This document shows, one piece after another, positions 22,313 to 26,561 of a stretch of 26,561 nucleotides of DNA. The translations under genes were made by a program, and so were the position numbers. The stretch covers positions 1-26,561 of the forward strand of contig DAOTYH010000016.1 of the NCBI GenBank assembly GCA_034435015.1, written 5' to 3'. The notes under the pieces are model-generated. The model searched no databases and had not been told where the DNA came from. It was given only the letters and a program-made list of their open reading frames with translations. The stretch is from DAOTYH01 sp034435015 (GTDB lineage: Bacteria; Chloroflexota; Anaerolineae; Aggregatilineales; UBA3940). Numbering within the stretch: position 1 is the stretch's first letter; every line of letters starts with the position of its first letter.

Positions 22313-23338
22313 ATGGGTTCTCTCATTCCACTGCTAGTGGTCGTAGGTGCGGTCACTGTACTTGTGGTGATCGTGGTCTTGGTATTGCGGCGGGGCAGTA
22401 GGGACGTCATTGACGAGCGGCTTGAGGAGCTGAACAAATACTACCTTGATAGCGAATGGAGGCCAGGCCCTGCCGACACAGCAGGGCAGGCAGAGGCGCA
22501 AGGGCGGAGTGCACGCGAGATAGTAGCTGAGCGGCTTGATAACCTGCTGGCCCGGCGTGGGTTTGCGGGCAGTATCCGTGCCCAGCTTCGCAAAGCTGAC
22601 CTCAAATTGACGGTAACCGAGTACCTGATCATGCACTTAGTCCTAGCCGCACTGCTGGGCGCTATCGGCTTCATGTTGCGCGGCGTCGTGGCCGGCGGGA
22701 TAGGGGTGATTGCCGGGTTGTTCGCACCCCGCGTGTATGTTTCATATCGTCAGGCCAAGAGACTGAGAGACTTCAACGAGCAATTGGCTGACATCCTCAA
22801 CCTGTGGGTTAACTCTCTGCGGGCAGGTTACAGCGTGCCGCAGGCTATGGAAGCAGTGGCCAAAGAAGCGCCCCCGCCCGCCAGTGACGAGTTCAAGCGC
22901 GTGGTCGCTGAGATATCCATCGGCGTTCCGCTTGATATTGCGCTCAACAACATGCTGTCCCGCATTGGCAGTGAGGACCTCGATCTGGTTTTCACCGCCG
23001 TCAACATCCAGAGGGAGGTTGGCGGTAATCTGGCCGAGATCCTGGAGACCATCAGCGAGACAATCCGTGAACGTGTACGGATCAAGGGCGAAATCCGCGT
23101 GCTGACGGCCTCAGGCCGCGCCACAGGCACACTGATTGGCTTCCTGCCAATCGGGTTGGCCATACTCCTCTACTTGATCAGTCCAACTTATATGGCACAG
23201 CTTTTCTTTGGCCCACCCAGAGGGGCCAACATTCCCGGCCTGCCGATTCCGTGCGGGTGGCCTTTGATTGCCATTGGCTTGACCATGATGGCGATTGGTC
23301 TAGCGGTCATTCGCCGTATTGTGGACGTGGAAGTGTAG
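22313..23338 (+). CDS. tadB: TadB pilus platform protein (T2SSF domain)
   Basis: A 341-residue inner-membrane platform protein. It has an N-terminal transmembrane segment (4-26), a cytoplasmic stretch, a hydrophobic pair (103-145), the T2SSF/GspF domain (about 150-265) with LRAGYSVPQAMEAVAKEAP and IGVPLDIALNNMLSRIGSEDL, and two final membrane segments (271-290, 316-335). It pairs with TadC to form the base to which TadA transmits force. GGAGG lies before ATG. It is followed at 34 bases by tadC. Confidence 0.93.
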   Translation: MGSLIPLLVVVGAVTVLVVIVVLVLRRGSRDVIDERLEELNKYYLDSEWRPGPADTAGQAEAQGRSAREIVAERLDNLLARRGFAGSIRAQLRKADLKLTVTEYLIMHLVLAALLGAIGFMLRGVVAGGIGVIAGLFAPRVYVSYRQAKRLRDFNEQLADILNLWVNSLRAGYSVPQAMEAVAKEAPPPASDEFKRVVAEISIGVPLDIALNNMLSRIGSEDLDLVFTAVNIQREVGGNLAEILETISETIRERVRIKGEIRVLTASGRATGTLIGFLPIGLAILLYLISPTYMAQLFFGPPRGANIPGLPIPCGWPLIAIGLTMMAIGLAVIRRIVDVEV

Positions 23339-23372
23339 TAGATCAGTTGATTGAGAGGGGTTTGTAAGGGTT

Positions 23373-24326
23373 ATGGCTAGCATTAACTTGCTCCAATTCT
23401 TGCCATTTATTCTGGGAGGGTTGGCTGTACTGCTTGCCATCGGCTTGATCGCGGTAGGCATCTCCAACGCCAATCAGAGCGACCCTCTGGCTGATCGTCT
23501 GGCTGATTACGCTACTACGACTGAGGCGGCGGCTAACCTCGAAGAGATCGAGATGTCGATCCCTTTCACCCAGCGTGTTTTGTTGCCGCTGATGCAACAG
23601 ATCGCCAAGTTTACCACCCAGTTCACGCCCCAGCAGACCCTGCAAAAGACCCAGCATCAGCTTGATGTAGCTGGTAACCCCAGCGGCCTGACACCTCCGG
23701 TGTTCTGGATGATGCGCTTCGGCGCCATGATCGGACTGGGGTTGTTACTGCTGATTGTGTTCATCATTTCCAAACAGCCTTCTACTTACGTGGTACTCGG
23801 CGCGATCGGCGGCGGGGTGATGGGTTTCATGCTGCCTCAGATGTGGCTGAACAGTAAGATCAGCAAGCGCAAGCAGATGATCATCAAGGCGCTCCCTGAT
23901 GCGCTTGACCTGATGTCCATCTGCGTGGAGGCTGGTCTTGGCTTTGATCAGGCCATGTCCAAGGTGAACGAGAAGTGGGATAACGAGCTTTCGATGGCCT
24001 TTGGGCGCGTGATCCGTGAAATCCAACTGGGCAAGACACGGCGTGAAGCCCTGCGTGCTATGGCCGAAAGCATGGAAGTGCCCGACGTAACGACCTTTGC
24101 CGGCGCGATCATTCAGGCTGATCAATTGGGTGTCAGCATCTCAAAAGTGCTCAAAATACAGGCTGACCAGATGCGCATGAAGCGCCGCCAGCGTGCTCAG
24201 GAGAAAGCTCAGCAGGCACCGGTCAAGATGATGATCCCGCTGGTGACCCTGATCTTCCCTGCCATCTGGATCGTGTTGCTTGGCCCGGCGGGGGTACAGC
24301 TCTATAAGTCTTTCTTCTTGCGGTAA
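23373..24326 (+). CDS. tadC: TadC pilus platform protein (T2SSF domain)
   Basis: A 317-residue partner of TadB. Transmembrane segments lie at about 8-30, 114-133, 137-156 and 286-304. The T2SSF domain (170-280) has LPDALDLMSICVEAGLGFDQAM and the conserved PVKMMIPLVTLIFPA end segment typical of TadC. It is the last recognisable pilus gene of the operon; the following comF-like gene starts 42 bases later without a terminator between. No genes for TadV, TadD, TadE/F, RcpC or a secretin are next to it. A secretin would not be needed in a single-membrane cell. Confidence 0.93.
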   Translation: MASINLLQFLPFILGGLAVLLAIGLIAVGISNANQSDPLADRLADYATTTEAAANLEEIEMSIPFTQRVLLPLMQQIAKFTTQFTPQQTLQKTQHQLDVAGNPSGLTPPVFWMMRFGAMIGLGLLLLIVFIISKQPSTYVVLGAIGGGVMGFMLPQMWLNSKISKRKQMIIKALPDALDLMSICVEAGLGFDQAMSKVNEKWDNELSMAFGRVIREIQLGKTRREALRAMAESMEVPDVTTFAGAIIQADQLGVSISKVLKIQADQMRMKRRQRAQEKAQQAPVKMMIPLVTLIFPAIWIVLLGPAGVQLYKSFFLR

Positions 24327-24368
24327 AGGCCGTCTGGCACACTCATCCTCAGGCGAAGGGAGCGGCTG

Positions 24369-25118
24369 ATGCCGCTCGAACAGACCAGCTCATCTCATCT
24401 GAAAGAGCAGGCTCTCCGGGTGGCACAGGCTACCCTGAACCTGCTCTTTCCGCCTCGGTGCGTTGTGTGCGGGCGAGTGGGTGCAGAACTATGTTCACCC
24501 TGTCTCCAGTCGTTTACACGACTAGGGGAATCGATCTGTCCGGTGTGCGGGGTCTGGCAGGAGGGGGCAGGCCTATGTCCGCGATGTATGACGTGGCGGC
24601 CTGCCTTTCATCAGATGCGCAGTGCCTACCGGTTTGAAGGCGGCATCCGTAAAGCCATCCACGCCTTGAAGTATGAGGGCCGGCGAGGAGCGGCAGGGCC
24701 GCTGGCTGAGGCCACTGCGCTTGTCCTGACGCCGGACAGCCGGGACATGGCTCTGTGTGCTGTGCCGCTCCACGTGAAACGGCAGGCCGAGCGAGGGTAC
24801 AATCAATCTGATCTGCTTGCACAGGAGCTGGCCCGCTACTGGGGAATGCCTTACCTGGGAGAAGGGGCGGTACAGCGCAGTCGGGAAACCTCTCCACAGG
24901 TGGGGCTGGATTTCGCGGCACGGCAGGCCAATGTCTATCAGGCCTTTGCGGCCCAACCAGAGAGGGTAAGAGGACGTTCTATCATTCTGGTAGATGACGT
25001 ATGCACGACGGGCGCTACACTCGACGCCTGTGCACAGGCATTGCTCATGGCAGGTGCAGTTTCTGTCTCAGCAGTAACAGTTGCGCGTGCTCTGAAGTTA
25101 GAGCCGCCAGATCGGTAG
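24369..25118 (+). CDS. ComF-family phosphoribosyltransferase-like protein
   Basis: A 249-residue protein of the ComF/GntX family. Two N-terminal zinc-ribbon-like knuckles carry C31, C34, C42, C45 and C57, C60, C70, C73. The phosphoribosyltransferase fold follows, with conserved KYEG (101-104), RQAERGYNQS (138-147), RSRETSPQ (170-177) and the PRPP loop VDDVCTTGAT (208-217). ComF proteins are linked to DNA uptake in several bacteria; the biochemical reaction is unresolved. Its position 42 bases after tadC, in the same direction, may reflect cotranscription with pilus genes. DNA uptake through a Flp pilus is only a guess. The start is ATG, preceded by GAAGGGAG. Confidence 0.9.
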   Translation: MPLEQTSSSHLKEQALRVAQATLNLLFPPRCVVCGRVGAELCSPCLQSFTRLGESICPVCGVWQEGAGLCPRCMTWRPAFHQMRSAYRFEGGIRKAIHALKYEGRRGAAGPLAEATALVLTPDSRDMALCAVPLHVKRQAERGYNQSDLLAQELARYWGMPYLGEGAVQRSRETSPQVGLDFAARQANVYQAFAAQPERVRGRSIILVDDVCTTGATLDACAQALLMAGAVSVSAVTVARALKLEPPDR

Positions 25119-25202
25119 GCTGATGGGAGATAATCTCGGCCTTCTTGTCCGCAATGGGCAGAAAGGCTTTCAACCAGCCGACTTGAAAAGGAGAATTGGC
25201 CT

Positions 25203-25760
25203 ATGGACATTGTCATTCAAGGACGCAATGTGGACATTACCCCCCGTCTCCAATCCTACGTTGAGCGGAAGGTCGAACGCCTCGACCGGTATATGCCCAA
25301 CATTGCAGAGGTACGAGTGGATTTAGCTGAAGAGAAGTCGAACCGGATGGGCATCCGTCAGATAGCCCAGATCACCGTTCGTAACACGCGCGGAACGATC
25401 CTGCGAGCGGAAGAGCGCACGAGCGACCTGTTTGCGGCAGTTGATGCAGTCGTGGACAAGATGTACCGCCAGATTGAGCGTTACAAAGGGAAGCGGCGCC
25501 GCAGGGGCGAAGAGTCCCAGGAGAACATCAGCGCCTATGAAACGGCTGTTGAACTGCCCGAAGAGGAGTTTCAAACAGGCCATGTCATCCGGCGCAAGCG
25601 GTTCTCCGTTGTGCCCATGCACGAGGAAGAAGCCATCGAGCAGATGGAACTGCTGGGACACGACTTCTTCGTATTTGTCAATGCTTCTACAGGCGGCGTG
25701 AACGTGATCTACCGGCGCAAGGATGGCAACTACGGCCTGCTGGAGCCTGAGTTTGCCTGA
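25203..25760 (+). CDS. hpf: Ribosome hibernation promoting factor, long form
   Basis: A 185-residue long HPF. The N-terminal domain (1-98) with GRNVDITPRLQSYV binds the 30S decoding region. A charged linker (98-122, KGKRRRRGEE) leads to the C-terminal dimerisation domain (about 125-183, with HVIRRKRFSVVPM, LGHDFFVFVN and VIYRRKDGNYGLLEP). Long HPFs pair 70S ribosomes into inactive 100S particles during slow growth. AAGGAG stands about 10 bases before ATG. It follows comF by 84 bases with no clear promoter. It ends with a strong bidirectional terminator shared with the convergent HNH gene. Confidence 0.96.
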   Translation: MDIVIQGRNVDITPRLQSYVERKVERLDRYMPNIAEVRVDLAEEKSNRMGIRQIAQITVRNTRGTILRAEERTSDLFAAVDAVVDKMYRQIERYKGKRRRRGEESQENISAYETAVELPEEEFQTGHVIRRKRFSVVPMHEEEAIEQMELLGHDFFVFVNASTGGVNVIYRRKDGNYGLLEPEFA

Positions 25761-25780
25761 AGCCGGGCCGGCATCAAGAC

Positions 25781-25816
25781 AAAACGGGGATGGCCCGCTC
25801 AAGCCATCCCCGTTTT
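25781..25816. terminator. Bidirectional terminator between hpf and the HNH gene
   Basis: A perfect 14-bp stem (AAAACGGGGATGGC / GCCATCCCCGTTTT, loop of 8 bases). The A-run and T-run at its feet make it a U-tracted terminator on both strands, as fits two genes meeting tail to tail. Confidence 0.9.
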
Positions 25817-25827
25817 CATTCCTGCGG

Positions 25828-26328
25828 CTACCACCCAGCCAAGTATTCTACCCACTCAGCATGTGACTCAAGTACACGCCCAAACAGATACTCAGCCGAA
25901 GGGCTGGGTTCAAACGGGAGGCGGCGCAGGGTCATGCCAGCCTCCTGAGGAGTCCGCCCTCCTTTGCGCCGGTTACAGGCAGGGCAGGCTGTGACCAGAT
26001 TCTCCCACGAATGCGTACCGCCCCGATGACGTGGTATGATGTGGTCAATGGTCAGCACAGCCGAGTGTTGCCCGCAATACTGGCAAGTGAAATCGTCACG
26101 CCGGAAGATTTCCCGCTTAGTCAGCTTGACGCGCGGACGGGGGCGGTGCACCATGTAAGCCATCCGCACAATAGAAGGGCGCGGAAACGACAGCGAGGCT
26201 GTCCGGATGACGCCTCGCCCATCAAGCAGCAACTCTGCTTTGCCGCTCATCATCAACCCGATTGCCCGCCTAGTTGTACAGACATTTAATGGCTCATAGT
26301 TCGCGTTCAATACCAGTACCATCTGATC
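25828..26328 (-). CDS. HNH endonuclease-family protein
   Basis: A compact HNH nuclease-fold protein of about 166 residues. The N-terminal domain begins MVLVLNANYEPLNV and has a basic RPRPRVKL stretch. The HNH domain has zinc cysteines CQYC (82-85) and CPAC (115-118) around the catalytic IDHIIPRHRGG (H96) with N110 in WENLVTAC and N119. It resembles small HNH proteins widespread in Chloroflexota and Cyanobacteria whose biological role is unclear. The frame extends to ATG 26403, but that site lacks a ribosome site and almost coincides with the predicted transcript start. GTG 26328 follows AGGAG by six bases, so that start is preferred; ATG 26322 is also possible. Confidence 0.87.
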   Translation of the reverse strand, partial: DQMVLVLNANYEPLNVCTTRRAIGLMMSGKAELLLDGRGVIRTASLSFPRPSIVRMAYMVHRPRPRVKLTKREIFRRDDFTCQYCGQHSAVLTIDHIIPRHRGGTHSWENLVTACPACNRRKGGRTPQEAGMTLRRLPFEPSPSAEYLFGRVLESHAEWVEYLAGW

Positions 26329-26413
26329 CACATGGCGCTCCTGTTCTGAGGCCCCGTTATCTCCCTGTGTGTTTGCGTCTCGTGTGCGTTCAGCGTTCAC
26401 CATTCAAAGTTAC

Positions 26414-26442
26414 ATTCTACCACTGCCCTCTAGGCGGCGCAA
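26414..26442 (-). promoter_or_regulatory. Putative promoter of the HNH gene
   Basis: On the minus strand TTGCGC (26437-26442, 3 of 6) and TAGAAT (26414-26419, 5 of 6) are 17 bases apart. Transcription would start near 26407, just before the upstream ATG, so translation from the internal GTG/ATG with a leader of about 80 bases is more likely. Confidence 0.4.
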
Positions 26443-26456
26443 TCATCCGCAATGTG

Positions 26457-26561
26457 TCATATCAAATGCGACTCCGCGAAGGCCTGAGCAGGGGTACGCA
26501 TGCCCAGCGCCAAGTGAGGGCGCTGGTGGTGATAATAGGCGGGATAGTCATCGGCACGGCG
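26457..26561 (-). mobile_element. C-terminus of an IS3/IS481-type transposase (cut by the window edge)
   Basis: Thirty-four codons and a TGA are readable on the minus strand. They show YHHQRPHLALGMRTPAQAF, the usual end of the rve/DDE integrase domain in IS3- and IS481-group transposases (Y-x-x-RPHxALGxxTPxxxF). The rest of the gene, including the catalytic DDE residues, lies to the right of the window. Whether the element is intact cannot be judged, and no terminal inverted repeat can be fixed from one end. It marks the boundary of the conserved block. Confidence 0.85.

Noticed and set aside
1..26561. tRNA, rRNA, CRISPR array or phage defence system
   Set aside because: None of the intergenic gaps shows a cloverleaf, rRNA or spaced repeats. 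The HNH gene alone, without methylase or other partners, does not make a defence system.

Overview
The window looks like chromosomal DNA from a member of the Chloroflexota (Anaerolineae-like). This is inferred from gene content, not measured. The clues are a Tad/Flp pilus export operon with no secretin gene in view, Thr-Pro-rich linkers in exported proteins, a DUF4013 membrane protein, a long-form HPF and a compact HNH endonuclease. Most genes have clear Shine-Dalgarno sites, and several sigma70-like promoters can be read.

Left part, 1-12,003, minus strand: a metabolic block. From its promoter leftwards it reads a four-cluster ferredoxin, an aldehyde:ferredoxin oxidoreductase (AOR) and a MoaD/ThiS-like protein (12,003-9,469). 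A second unit has its own promoter with a perfect -10: a P5C-dehydrogenase-type aldehyde dehydrogenase, a glutaconate-type CoA-transferase pair, a HAD hydrolase, and a TPR/proline-rich/single-pass membrane protein (9,344-3,865). A hairpin ends this unit. A third group follows: a PcaF/PaaJ-like thiolase, a DUF4013 protein and a class III aminotransferase (3,692-322). Together they suggest aldehyde oxidation, amino-group transfer and CoA-ester handling of amino- or dicarboxylic acids. The substrates are not fixed by sequence. Positions 1-321 carry no convincing gene but hold a leftward extended -10 promoter for something beyond the edge.

Middle, 12,145-17,138, plus strand: a flavin-reductase-like protein and a small DUF3887-like lipoprotein, a hairpin, a beta-propeller (TolB/PD40) lipoprotein, and a DegU/DegS-like response regulator and cytoplasmic histidine kinase.

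Pilus locus, 17,139-24,326: three 48-aa Flp pilin genes, missed by ordinary length cut-offs, each followed by a strong hairpin. Pilins 1 and 3 share the same promoter architecture (TTTAC[A/T]-18 bp-TAGAAT). An NAD-dependent epimerase runs the other way. Then a consensus-like promoter (TTGACA-16-TATAGT) starts a TadZ/CpaE (with an apparently intact receiver domain)-TadA-TadB-TadC operon. No prepilin peptidase, secretin, TadD/E/F or RcpC is present here.

Right end, 24,369-26,561: a ComF-family phosphoribosyltransferase and a long-form ribosome hibernation factor continue on the plus strand to a bidirectional terminator. A convergent HNH endonuclease follows, and the last 105 bases are the C-terminus of an IS3/IS481-type transposase running off the edge.
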